A stretch of 64,000 nucleotides of DNA from Marchantia polymorpha subsp. ruderalis. Taxonomy: Eukaryota; Streptophyta; Marchantiopsida; Marchantiales; Marchantiaceae. The notes below the pieces were generated by a model. It was given only the letters and a program-made list of their open reading frames with translations, made no database searches and was not told where the DNA came from. Each line of letters starts with the position of its first letter. The first letter of the stretch is position 1. Where the stretch lies: NCBI GenBank assembly GCA_037833965.1, contig AP031352.1, positions 20,316,501 through 20,380,500 on the forward strand, in the 5' to 3' direction. Below are positions 47,645 through 59,594 of this stretch, piece by piece. A program made the position numbers and the translations under genes.

Positions 47645-50183
47645 TCAGAATGATAAAATTTCTCGCCCGTGTGCTTTTGACTGTAACAATAATAGTTCAC
47701 CGGGCCCTTTGTATTGGAACTTCACGAATGTCCTACCAAGCTGAAAAGACTGTAATGACATAAATAATACAGAAAATTGAGATATAGTCCATCGTCAAAG
47801 TTTTGGGGAATATCATCCAGCAGGAACTGAAAAGACTGTTCATTCTTGGACTGCATGAAACGAAAATACTGTCAAACCTCTACTGCTATATTCCCTTCGT
47901 AATCTGACTCAGTCTGACTGCTAGATTGACTCAGTCCGTAGTTAGACGCGAGATACAGCCTTAATAACAGAATCATTCTTCCAAGGAAAGAAGCAATTTA
48001 GATAAACAAGATAACGTGTAGAGGTCGAGAATCGCCTGCTCACCAACTGCTGCAGACGAATTTTTCAAGTGTTTTCAAGGTCAGAATTACGAGTTCCCTA
48101 AACCTTCACTTTACGGAGAAGGAGAGGCTGCTGCTTGACTAGCGTAGATCCTTGAGATGTGTCAGCATGTGGATCGCAGCGCAATAGTGCTGACCTCTGA
48201 ACATCGAGCATATGCAGTCTCCGTGGAGTTTGCCAATACTTGTTCGCTCTCGTTTAACATATAGTGGCAGTGACGTGCTGCCACATTCTGCAATTACTTC
48301 AAAGCTCAAGACTGTATCATCTGACTAGATACAGGTTTCAAAGATCCAGAAGCAATTGATAGGAGGAGAGATTAAATCTTTCTCATACTAGGTGAGGTCA
48401 AGATAGCCTTGAAGTTTTTGATTTTGTTACTTATTATGAAATCTATCGTCTTTAAAAAAAAATCCTCAGGGAATTATAAATCCTCATGGAAAAAATATCC
48501 TCATTGTACACTTAGTGCCTTGGCCCACCAACTACAGAAGGCTGATCAACAAACGAGCGAGTGCACATTATCCAACGAACATTTACTGCTATCGTCAAGG
48601 ACACGGACTTGAGTACTACTTGGAGCTTAGGAGAGTGAGGCAGATGTTGCTAATAGCAGTCATGTGTTGAGAGCCGTCTTGCGTGACGTGCTTCGGGGTT
48701 CTCAGGGTTAGAAACGTCTTCTAGATTTTGTGCGAAATTCCAGCCGATCGAACTTCTGCGAAAGTTCCCATTGAGCATAACTGCCCATCCTTCTCTACCG
48801 AAGTCATTGGGAACTGCCAAAGTTCGGCCAATAAAAATATCCTGCGATTGAGGGTGGCAGTTTCGAGGCCACATCGACCCTTCCTTAGCCTGTGCAGGTG
48901 TCCTAGCCATAAGAAAACAGTGACTTAGTTTTTCTAGATGCTAGCGAGTACGACAGAGGTATTCCTTAACGATCGATCGGGGCTGTGTGTAAGTCCGCAG
49001 ACATACATTTGTTTAGCCAGAGCAATGTCGAGAAATCATTCATGTGCTCATCTGTCTTTCCAGCTCCTTCTCCTATAGCACGATCTCCAGTATCTGTTTG
49101 AACTTTCGCGGAAACATCAGTTCCTGAAATGAATGGCATCCTAGATTGCAATACCCATCAATCTAAGCACAGTGTTTTGATGTCCACTAATTTGGTACTT
49201 TAACAGCTTGATTTTTTTGGACTCTCTGTGTTGCTTCTTTAAAACTCCACATTGCAAGTTAGTCACAATTGACCTCGGACTGTTATTGGACGATCTCATG
49301 ATCTCATAATTTTGTTATTGACAATGACAATGTCTGACAATTGTTAACTTAAGATGGTGGACTTGGTTATCTTCATCTTCATACCGTCTGACGGTATCTA
49401 TCTCAACTTCGAAACCTTCTTGGATTTTAATCGTGCCCTGTAAGTAGACCAAGAGCACTGCCTGCTCCTCAAGAGACATAAGCGAAAGGAAATGATTGTA
49501 TCCAAACGATTCTTCCGGTGATTCTGCACTAGAAACTAAGATATGATATATTACAATGATTTGTAGTCTCGACTATGACTATGATTTCAGAATGAAATCA
49601 TAGTCCAGAGTATCAATCATTGTCTCATGAACTCATAAGTACCAAATAAACTTTAGTACCCGGATTGTAAACCCCTGTTCAGGAAAAACTGCCGTTCAGT
49701 CTTTTCTTTTCTTCATCAAGTGACTGGAAAGGTTACAGGATTCTACTAGATACTCAATAAAGCATGAGTTCATGTCTTATCCCATCATCGAAGAAAGATA
49801 TTCTCTTGCATTGTTTGCGCATGGAAAGGAAGAAGTGAAACTTGTAGAGTTTCACTCGCTTGACTTCTTGAAAGGAAGACGTGGTTATTACTGAACCGTG
49901 CATTCTCATAATATACTGGAAAAGTGTGACGGAAAGTCGTGCCTCTTCCAAAAGGAAATATCAATAAGCACAGTGAACGTAGAAGAAGAAACTGATCATT
50001 GAAGTGGTTGCTGACCTTGTGTCCAATTCCTTCTTGGAAGTCGGTGCACACTCCTAGGTTCTGTGCCACGTGTTCTTTGGGCGTGGAAATTTCCAAGTCA
50101 AGAAGTGACCGTGTGGTCTTGTAGGCCCACTGGTTCACTCCAGCAAGTTCATGGTCTTGTGGCCCATACTGATCTGATCTTTT
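47645..50183 (-). CDS. Candidate unrecognised spliced gene (exon series, joins partly unresolved)
   Basis: Several minus-strand blocks look like exons, each with AG before and mostly GT after. 50183-50016: 56 codons, phase 0 at both ends, contains YGPQDHELAGVNQW. About 49528-49339: contains ESFGYNHFLSLMSLEE and GFEVEIDTVRRYED. 49123-49007. About 48920-48722: contains IFLLAELWQFPMTSVEKDG. 48287-48195: 31 codons, phase 0. 47850-47737: 38 codons, phase 0, contains FLLDDIPQNFDDGLYLN. 47680-47645: SKAHGREILSF-stop. The protein-like composition stands out from the surroundings. Phase does not yet close at every junction, especially around 49.0-49.6 kb, so some blocks may be wrong or the gene may be broken. 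I do not recognise a family. A start could be near 50540. Confidence 0.35.
49577..49605. repeat. 12-bp perfect inverted repeat, 5-nt loop
   Basis: GACTATGATTTC, loop AGAAT, then the exact reverse complement. It would lie in an intron of the candidate minus-strand gene. Confidence 0.85.
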
Positions 50184-50599
50184 CTAACATAGCCAGCCAG
50201 TTGTTAGAAGGAAAATAAAATAGAGAACATTCTTGATATCGAGAAAGCAAGATAATAAGCCAAATAAAAGTATGAAAAGCGCGGCTAGAAGATACTGCGA
50301 GGCGGTTTTTGGACATCTAGTAACCGTCTCAAAAGTTTGCAAAGAATAAAATATAAGAAAGTGCTATTTAGAAGAGCGTCACAAAAGAAAAAGTCTTACT
50401 AATGCTTCAATTAACGATCACTGCATGGCCACAATTTAAACGTGTTCCAAACGTATCCAAAACCTATTTTGAGCAATTAAGAGCACTCTAACCTCCAAGC
50501 TGGAAACTGGTCGGTGGAGTCACCATGAACATTAGTGGAATATAGACTGCACTTGTTTTGTTGTTACCCCATGATCTGATTATGGAACTTCTATCCCTC

Positions 50600-53500
50600 T
50601 CTTCAATCCGTTTCTATAAATCTCAGTTCTTTGTCTTATATGTATCCATTTAATTTGATATTCATACTCGAGGAAATTTTACATTGTACAATGTATTTAC
50701 TATGTTGTGTATATATATATATATATATAAAAGTTTACCTTTTCATGCATCTCGATTTCAATTTCAAAATTCTTTACACTTACAAACGTAAAAAATAGTG
50801 AAGCTATTTCCGATGCTTCACTATTTACATGCAAGATGAAAGTGTAGAATCACTTAGTGACAAGAGTATTCTTTTGCTAACTAGTTTCCGAGCTAGAATT
50901 CTTTTTGTGATTCCATTTAGTGCAGAGAAAGTACACTAATTATTTCATAAGATGAAAAATATGTAGGAAGATATATGGCAGTTTTTACAAAAGTTCATAC
51001 TAAAAAATATATTTATAGTGCATAAAAGACATAACACAACTTGTTGTCACATCACATATAGATTTTTATAAATCATCAAAATTCAAAGTTACAGATTTTA
51101 TGTAGATGATTGAGTTTATTTGCAAGAGATTCTAAAAATTGTATGTTCTTATCATCATCATACTCATAGTTCATGTTGGATGATAAAATTTATTTGCAAA
51201 AGAGTGAACTTATAAAATTGAATGTGATCACAAAATCATTCACATTTCATTTATGTAATTATATTTAGTTAATTAGAATTGAACTTGAAGTTATTCAAGA
51301 TTGAATAAAGTAGATGATAGTTGAATATATATAAAACTATGGAAGGATTTGTGTGTTAGTTGAAAACAACACGTTATCAATCTGTATATTTATTTGATAA
51401 AGATTGAGTGCATTAAATTTGAAACAACACGTCATCAATCTGTATGTTTGTTTGTTATCGGTCCATGTGCTTATTAGATAAAGATTGAGTGTGTTATTTG
51501 AAAGCAATACGTCATCAATCTGTATGTTTGTTTGATAAAGATTGAATATGTTAATTGGAAATAACACATCATCAATCTGTATGTTTATTTGTTATCAATC
51601 CATGTGCTTATTAGCTAAGGATAGAGTGTGTTATTTGGAAGCAACATGTCATCAATTTGTATGTTTGTTGTTATCAATCCATGTGCTTATCAGCTAAGGA
51701 TTGAGTGTGTTATTTGAAAGCAACACGTCATCAATTTGTATGTTTGTTGTTATCAATCCATGTGCTTATCAATTAACGATTGAGTGTGTTATGTGAAAGC
51801 AACACGTCATCAATTTGTATGTTTGTTTGTTATCAATCCACGTGCTTATCAGTTAAAGATTGAGTGTGTTATTTGAAAGCAACACGTCATCAATTTGTAT
51901 GTTTGTTTGTTATCAATCCATGTGCTTATCAGTGAAGTATTGAGTATGTTATTTTAAAGCAACACGTCATCAATTTGTATGTTTGTTTGTTATCAATCCA
52001 TGTGCTTATCAGTTAAGTATTGAGTATGTTATTTTAAAGCAACACGTCATCAATTTGTATGTTTGTTTGTTATCAATCCATGTGCTTATCGGTTAAGGAT
52101 TGAGTATGTTATTTTAAAGCAACACGTCATCAATTTGTATGTTTGTTTGTTATCAATCCATGTGCTTATTAGCTAAGTATTGAGTATGTTAATTGGAAAC
52201 AGCACGTTATCATTCTGTATGTTTGTCTAATAAACATTGAGTGTGTTAATTGGAAGCAACACGTTATCAATCTATATATTTGTCTGATAAACATTGAGTG
52301 TGTTAATTGGAAGCAACACGTGATCAATCTGTATATTTGTCTGATAAACATTGAGTGTGTTAATTGGAAGCAACAAGTTATCAATTTGTATGTTTGTCTG
52401 ATAAACATTGAGTGTGTTAATTGGAAACAACACGTCATCAATTTATATGTTTGTCTGATAAACATTTGGTGTGTTAATTGAAAACAACACGTCATCAATT
52501 TGTATGTTTGTTTAATAAAGATTGAGTGTGTTAATTGGAAACAACACGTGAGCGATCTGTGTGCTCATTAGCTATATTCGCCATGACATCAATCCATTTG
52601 CTAAAATTAAACAAAGAATTATCAACAATAACTCATTCCATCAAAATTTAAGTTAACTCACAAGACACAAAGTATAACGTGATTCACACTTCTAAAGACT
52701 ACGTCAACAACAGGAAAGCTTACACGTGTGAAAGTGTGTATTAAGAAGTCTCTAGGTAATACACAAACCTTGGGATTATTTTTTCTAGCACCTGCAACTA
52801 CTTGGTTATAAATAGACAAGACATGAGGTTACGTTTTAATCCAAGTTAATCTCAACACCACTAGCAGAAAATTGGATACCAGGAAAAGATTTTAATCTTC
52901 ATGTATGTGTTTGTAATATCTAATTAAGTAAGAATAAAATAAATTAATATATCTCTAATCTTCAAGGTTTATGTTTCATCTTCAAGTAAATTTCTCTCTA
53001 AATTCTGATGGTACAATAATTGATGATTTGATCTATACTTATAATTAATTTTAATACAAATTAAATATTTTTCAATGTGATGAATTTTTAAGATGAAAAT
53101 TGTATGGTTGAAAATAATGTCTTATGAATTATCATTTTATTGAAATGACTAATCATGAAATGATTTAACTATCTTGATAAAAGAATCAAATTAAAACACA
53201 CACTTAGAAAAAATTTATGCTAAATATTGTAAGAAATGATATTATAACATATGATAAAATATATAAAATACATATGAGTAATAATACACTCAGGTGTGAA
53301 AAAAAAAACTTATATTGCTAAAACTATTCTAAAATTAAACACAATGAAGTTTTAATAATAATATATATCGATGAAATTCAAATTTTTCAAATATATTAAT
53401 TACCTTGTTTTTTGCTTTAAATTTATTATTAAATGAAAAAATATGTTAAATAATATATATTTATCAAGAGATGACTTAAAAAAATATATTAAAGCAATTG

Positions 53501-56500
53501 ATTATTGAAAATTCATCTTGTTTTGTTGACAAGCTATAAAGATTCAAACATTTTCAGATAAATAAATTTTTTCATATTCAACATTTTCTTTCTATAGTTC
53601 ATCTCTTGTGTGCAATTTATAATCTTTTTTTCAATTCATATGGTTAGCATTTATGTTATCATGGATTTTCAATGAAATCATTCTTTTAAATTTTAGATTT
53701 TTCGAAATCTGCATGCATTGTATTTAAACATAAAACCTCAAAAATATTAATATCTTTGAATTTGAATTATTTTCATGATATCTTCATGCTTCTTTGATAC
53801 ATGTCTTACTCCGTTTCACAAATAGATTAAATTTTTTTCATTTTTTTATTTATATATGAAATTTTAGCAAAAAAACCCAAAAATTACTTTCTTTTCACAT
53901 GTTTAATTTTCATATTGAATTCTTGTCATCATCTTTGTACTTAAAATACGTTATTTAAAATTATTATTTTTGAAATTCTAGATAGATAAATAATTAAGAC
54001 ATATGCATTATTTTTATTAAATTAATTTTGATAAATATAATTGAAACTCATGATTAATTCATTACAATATGTCATTACCCTATGTAGACATTTTAGAAAT
54101 CAATGTACATTCTTTGCTCTTATGATGAAACAAAAACATGTCCTTCAAGGCCTTGTACATATTAAATTGATATTTTCATTCTATCAACTTTTTAATGTCA
54201 TGTAAGTCAAATGATAACATTTAATTGAAAAAACTATGATATGAAAACTAAATTTTGATCAAATGTAAAAATAATGATGTTCATATATTATATAATTATT
54301 TTTATTTTTATTTCAAATAAAGATTTAATAGCTGAACTTAGTCTTGATTTAAATATTTATAATTCAATCTCTAAATTATAAACAAAAAAATATAAAATAA
54401 AAATCTTATAGATAAGCAAATCTTCTTTTAAGAATTTGATCTACATTCTTGAAAAAATTTATAATCAATTATGTCAAAAGTTTTTCAATTACATCAACCA
54501 AATGAATCAAATGATTTTAAACATTATTTGATGATTCATTGTCTCTTAAATTATAAACACCTCAAATATTATTGAAAATTGTAATTATTCAAATAATTAT
54601 GATTTATAAACTACTTTTCATTGTTAAATTTTGTAATGTGATCTTCATGTTTCATTTAAATACATTGAAAGCTTTTGATTCACACACATTCATAATAAAT
54701 GTTCTAATATTCATAGAAAATTTTCATCAAATTTCAATATTTAACTTTTTTATATAAAAAAACATAATATATCTAATCTTTGCAAACAAAATTTACATTA
54801 CATCATATATTTTAAACAATATTCCTTCTCAAGAATCTAATTCATATAGAAATTTTATCAGCAAGATTAAATTTCAAAACACATTACGTCATTGAAATAT
54901 AAAACGTAATAATGAAATACTATTATATTTATTATATTTTTGTGATTAATCTATCTAAAATATTCATTATATTATTAATATTTATGTTTTCACCTACATG
55001 GTCTTTTTCTTCCAAATCAAAAATTGATTTGATTTTTAATTTCTTGAATTCGATTTTATTTGCCTCTATCATGTTAGTAAAAAATATTTCTAATTAAATA
55101 TGAGTATTGTGTATTGGAGTTGCAATCTTCATGCTTTTAATTCTTTACTATTTTTTTATAAATGTAAAAAAATTTATATTTAATTATTTATTGCTTTGTA
55201 TGTTTGTACATATTATGACTGGTCTTAACTCTTAAATTTTGCCATGATTACAATTTATACCTCAATCCAAAGATGTACTTCATTCAGGCATACCGATACA
55301 ACATATATATGATAATTATCTAGCATCTCAAACTATAAATTACAAAAATTTCAGTTGTGCCTAAAGTAGCTTTATAATATTTCTCATCATATTTTTTCAC
55401 ACCAAAAAAATCATGTTTTTTTTTCACATACCTGTCAATTCAAATCAGAGCAGATAAACTTTTTTTCAAATTCATATAATATTATGTATATATTTTATGT
55501 AAATTCTTTTACATATTTTACCAACAATCGAAATATAATCTATATCTTTCATCTCATTATTCAAAATATAATATGCATATAAACACATCATATTGTACAA
55601 TAAAAAATGTTTCTTCAATAAATAAAGTTGAATGTTCTTTTATGCAAATCATAATTTGCAAATTTTTCATTTTACTTTATGAGCAAAACAATGATGTTTG
55701 TCGATTTTTTATAAAAATCTAAAGTTAGTCATCGTTCATGTGCAATTTCATGACAAGTTAATATTAAAAAATAAAACAAATTCAGTATCATTATAATCAA
55801 TAAAAGGAAAAAATATCAACTATAAGAATGTCATTCAAATTGTGAAAAATATAAACATCTAGACAAATCACTCTCTTTCATATATAACTTTCTTATGAAA
55901 ATATGAAAAATTAAATATTTTTAAATTATATATTATAGATTTGAAAGATAACATTTCACCATAATAATTCATACATTGATGAAATAAAAAAATACAACTC
56001 TTCCCATTTTGTAAGTAAGTTAATAAATTATGTTATAAAAATGATTAACATTTTCTTTTTATCATCAATGATGTTATAAATTTAAATCATAACATAATGT
56101 AAATGAATTGTATGTCATGTAACTTAATAAAAACTCGAAAACTAACACTAGTTTAGAAAAAAATAACATAATATTCTCAAATCACATAATCAAATATTTT
56201 GAAACCAAAATTGTAAGAGATTATATCTAGTAACCTTTATTAATCAATTTCATAATAAAAAAATTATTTCAATAAATAATAATTAAAAAAAATTATATCT
56301 ATCAATATCAAAATAGTTTTGATTTCTAACCAAGTTTAGTAGTTTAAAACTCATGATATCATATTACAAACCTAATCACTAAAATATAAACATATATTAA
56401 AATTTTAATTGATTTATTCAAAAAAACCTTCTTAAATTATTCGAAGAAATCTATCATAATTAAATTTTTATGTTGTTATTAAAAATTTTATAAAATAAAG

Positions 56501-57020
56501 CTAAATAAACTTTATCATCAATTTTTAATTTTTATTTTAATCCAAAAAATTTTAAATATTTTTTTCAGCTGCTATTAATAACATCTTAATCTTAACAATA
56601 GAGATTGATGATATAGTAATTTGTTTATTAATTTTGATAAAAAAAAATTTAATCATAAAATTTTGAAAAACAAAAACTGAACGTTGTATTGTTTTTTCAA
56701 GCTCTTGAATGTATGGAGAAAAAAGTTTTCTATAAAATATAGTCTTATAAACATTAGTGCCAACAATATATGAACATTTTTTTAATGTAAGAATGTTGAT
56801 TTTTCATAATCAAAATTTGACTAAAATTCCAAACACATTGATCATAAATAATTTTTTAAAAACTTACACATGGTTTATATAATGGTTACAAAAATTCTAA
56901 GAAAATAATACATTAGTCTAAATTACATCAAATTTGAGTAAATAATGCTCATCTGTGTAGTTTCATAAACTTGGCAAGTTAATGATCGATTTCTTTTAGT
57001 AACTGACAATCCAAACGATA
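50600..57020. other. AT-rich repeat-type block, no gene seen
   Basis: Apart from the satellite at 51345-52600 and a TA microsatellite (about 50710-50729), this 6.4-kb stretch is strongly AT-rich with stops in all frames. No transposon protein could be recognised, unlike the blocks at 18 and 31 kb. Between about 52.6 and 52.9 kb composition is slightly more mixed. Confidence 0.5.
51345..52600. repeat. Satellite of 18 units with alternating 57-bp and 80-bp periods
   Basis: The anchor CAACACGTCATCAA (with small changes) recurs at 51367, 51425, 51505, 51562, 51642, 51721, 51800, 51880, 51960, 52040, 52120, 52200, 52257, 52314, 52371, 52428, 52485 and 52542. The spacings are 58, 80, 57, 80, 79, 79, then 80 five times, then exactly 57 six times. 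The 80-bp unit equals the 57-bp unit plus about 23 bp (TTATCAATCCATGTGCTTAT-like). Confidence 0.95.
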
Positions 57021-58280
57021 ATATCAGTAACATATTTTTACCAAATAGAACTGACTAATGAATTGATAAAAAGACAAAAATTGGCCATTAGAGGCTATAA
57101 TTAACAAAATTCTATCGAAGTCCAAACGAGATCTGAGAGTAGTGTACTGCCGATGACCAGGAGGGCCATCTGCCGGGGCTTTCGGTGGAGAAGCAACTGT
57201 GGTGGAGTCCGTCGAGAAGAAAGTTCTCCGAAATGGTAACAATCGATGATGGAATCAGTTAGCGCCGTTTCAGTTGTTAGTCGTGGGACATGGAGGACAA
57301 GAAGCGAGCTGCTTCTGTCTCACTCGTGAGCTCGAAAATTCGTTGCTATCGTAGCTGGCTTATCTTGCCTTGATCTCGTGATTTTGGTTCGTTCGTGCAT
57401 GGGAAGAAGGTCACGGCCCCAGTACGTGTACGTGAACCCGTCAAGCAGCTGCTGAAGCGATCAAGTTCGGACACGCTGGGGAAACCGGCGATCGAGCTCA
57501 GACTCAGCCCAGACTGCACGACGCTGCTGTAAGTTGATGCTTGAATTGATCCACTGAGCTGCGCTGGAGCAGAGGCAGTTGATCCCAAGTGTGCAGACGG
57601 TATAACTTATTCTGTGGCCTCCTTGACAAGAGCACGATGCGGTACTGTTGTGTGCTCGTCGAGCTATCATAGCGTCATTACTACTCGGAAGGGCTTCCAA
57701 AAGTGCTCAAAGTTGGAATAGGATACTGAAATTTCGCTCTCTCGGTTCGTCGGACAGTTCATTGGTCTCTTGACCTTCGCAGGCGGAATGTGCAACCGTC
57801 AGTGCTAGAGAGTCTGCAGATTGAACGACACAATAAGAATCTTAATCCTTAACGGAAAATTTCGATCTAAGTCGTGGACAGTATGGAGTACAATTGATCA
57901 GACCTAGATCCAGGAAAACCTGCAAATCTTCCCATGACAAAGTTATGTCAATGTTCATAGCTCCTTCTTAATGGAACGTCGCTCCGGAATCCGGGGAAAA
58001 TGTAGCTGTGTTACGACGATACATACAGATGCCTTCGTTGCTGCAGATACTCTGTCAGTCCGTCAGTCATGCCCAGCTCACAACTTCTAAGCGTATCAAT
58101 TTCGTAAGGGCATATATGTGCCTGTCCCGATCCGACATTAAGTCTTCATCGAGAACATAGTAGGCAATTATGAATGTGGATGAGCAGGAGCGGGAGCACT
58201 GCGCCATTGGTGGATCTGGAACTAAAGAATGAACTGAATTTGCTTGCGGGTGCAGGTAACGAGGAAGGGCAAGGATCGAA
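57021..58280. other. Upstream region of the lipocalin-like gene
   Basis: Intermediate GC. Short minus-strand frames (57024-57242, 57346-57588, 57461-57700) are protein-like in places but match no family and lack convincing splice links. A TATA-like GCATATATG lies at about 58108-58116, some 165 nt before the lipocalin-like start codon, and could be its promoter element. Confidence 0.35.
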
Positions 58281-59594
58281 ATGATACTCCCGTCGAAGCA
58301 ACCTGCGGCCTTCGTGCTGGCAGCCATGTTCGTGCTGAGCAGTCTGAGTCCGGCGGCTCTGGGAGGCATCTTGGAAGAATTTAGCTCCGGGTTCTGCCTG
58401 AACGCACCGAATGTCACCAAATGCCCCAGCCCTCCGACATTCGATCTGGTTGACATCACGGCGTTCGGAGGCAAGTGGTACGAGATCGGCAGCAGCGCGC
58501 GCTTCAAGCTGACCAAGGAGGCGGGCATGGCCTGCAGCCAGACGAACTACACGGTCATGACCTCGACGTCGTTCTGGGGGCCGAGGACGGCCAACATGAG
58601 CTTCCTGGACAAGGGCGTCAACGCAGTCGGCAACGTCGCGCAGTTCGGAGTGCAGCAGATCGCCGGCGCGGCGCGAGGGCTGTGCCAGAACGCGCGCGAC
58701 ATCTGCAAGATGCTCAACTCCGGCAGCCAGATCGACCAGGCGCTGACGCTGGTGGCCACGGCGGCCGGGAAAATATTCCTCTTCCACCCGACGGAGTCGG
58801 CCACGCTGAACGCAGTCCGCGCCAGCGTCGGCACGGCCATCAGCGCCGTGAACGTGGCTCTCGACTCGCTGTCGAAGAACGTGACGCAGATCCAGTACCT
58901 CGACTCGCAGCTGAGCCAGGCCAACGGCACGCTCAAGGACAACTTGTCGCGGCTGCTCAATTTGACGCTCAAGGCCGGGCGCGTGCAGGACGACATCCAG
59001 AGCGCGGTCCGGGCCCTAGCCGACGCGCGCGGCAAGATCATCCAGGTCGCGGCCAAGCTGGTGGTCGCGGGCGGCGCCGACCTGCCGATCAAAGCCGTGC
59101 CGGACCTCGGGCAGGCCGTGTTCCTGCTGGCGGCGGCGGAGAACGCCATTCTGGCGCTGGCGACCGAGGTGCGCCTGGCCACGCTGGGCGTCACGGCCGT
59201 GGCCGGCCTCATCGCGCTGGACTCCAGCAAGGCCGGCGGGTTCGCGTCGGCCAATCCCGGCGTGGCCATCCAGAACGCGACGTTCCCCGGGCGCCTGGAC
59301 GCCGTGTGGGCGTCCAAGCGCGCGCCGTACCTCATCCTCTCCGTCGACGGGTTTCCGAACCAGGGCTACAACGCGGCGCTCATCTACTCGTGCACCGAAG
59401 TGCCCGGCGCGCACTACAAGCAGGCGCTCTTCATCATCTCGCGCACGCCCACGCTGTCGCAGGTCGTCGTCGACCGCTTCCTCGGCGTCGCCGCCTTCCA
59501 CGGCATCTCCACCGACTGCGACGACCCGTTCCTGTACACCGTGCAAACCTCTCCTCTGTGCCTCGCCTCGTCCACTCCCCCGCCTTCCCTCTGA
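58281..59594 (+). CDS. Secreted lipocalin-like protein with large helical insertion, single exon
   Basis: An intronless 437-codon frame, very GC-rich. Residues 1 to about 28 form a typical signal peptide (hydrophobic FVLAAMFVLSSLS, then small residues). Residues 60-70 carry the lipocalin first-strand motif FGGKWYEIG, followed by RFKLTKEAGMACSQTNYTV. Residues about 340-400 look like the lipocalin C-terminal half: PYLILSVDG, NAALIYSC and LFIISRTPTLS, matching the usual YW-L-LD, YALV and LWILSRTP strands. Between them, about 100-320 is an Ala-rich, mostly helical stretch absent from ordinary lipocalins. Eight Cys and seven N-glycosylation sequons (Asn44, 89, 105, 200, 215, 227, 332) fit an extracellular or vacuolar glycoprotein. 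Lipocalins bind small hydrophobic ligands; the ligand here is unknown. Frames on the other strand and in +2 are GC shadows. Confidence 0.8.
   Translation: MILPSKQPAAFVLAAMFVLSSLSPAALGGILEEFSSGFCLNAPNVTKCPSPPTFDLVDITAFGGKWYEIGSSARFKLTKEAGMACSQTNYTVMTSTSFWGPRTANMSFLDKGVNAVGNVAQFGVQQIAGAARGLCQNARDICKMLNSGSQIDQALTLVATAAGKIFLFHPTESATLNAVRASVGTAISAVNVALDSLSKNVTQIQYLDSQLSQANGTLKDNLSRLLNLTLKAGRVQDDIQSAVRALADARGKIIQVAAKLVVAGGADLPIKAVPDLGQAVFLLAAAENAILALATEVRLATLGVTAVAGLIALDSSKAGGFASANPGVAIQNATFPGRLDAVWASKRAPYLILSVDGFPNQGYNAALIYSCTEVPGAHYKQALFIISRTPTLSQVVVDRFLGVAAFHGISTDCDDPFLYTVQTSPLCLASSTPPPSL

Noticed and set aside
52169-52498. 109-codon minus-strand frame with a 19-residue repeat
   Set aside because: It is the 57-bp satellite translated; 57 is a multiple of three, so any open unit stays open. 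There are no other coding signs.
57024-57242. Minus-strand frame with a transit-peptide-like start (LLPFRRTFFSTDSTT)
   Set aside because: No ATG at the start, no downstream exon linked by splice sites, and it runs into AT-rich DNA; too little to call a gene.
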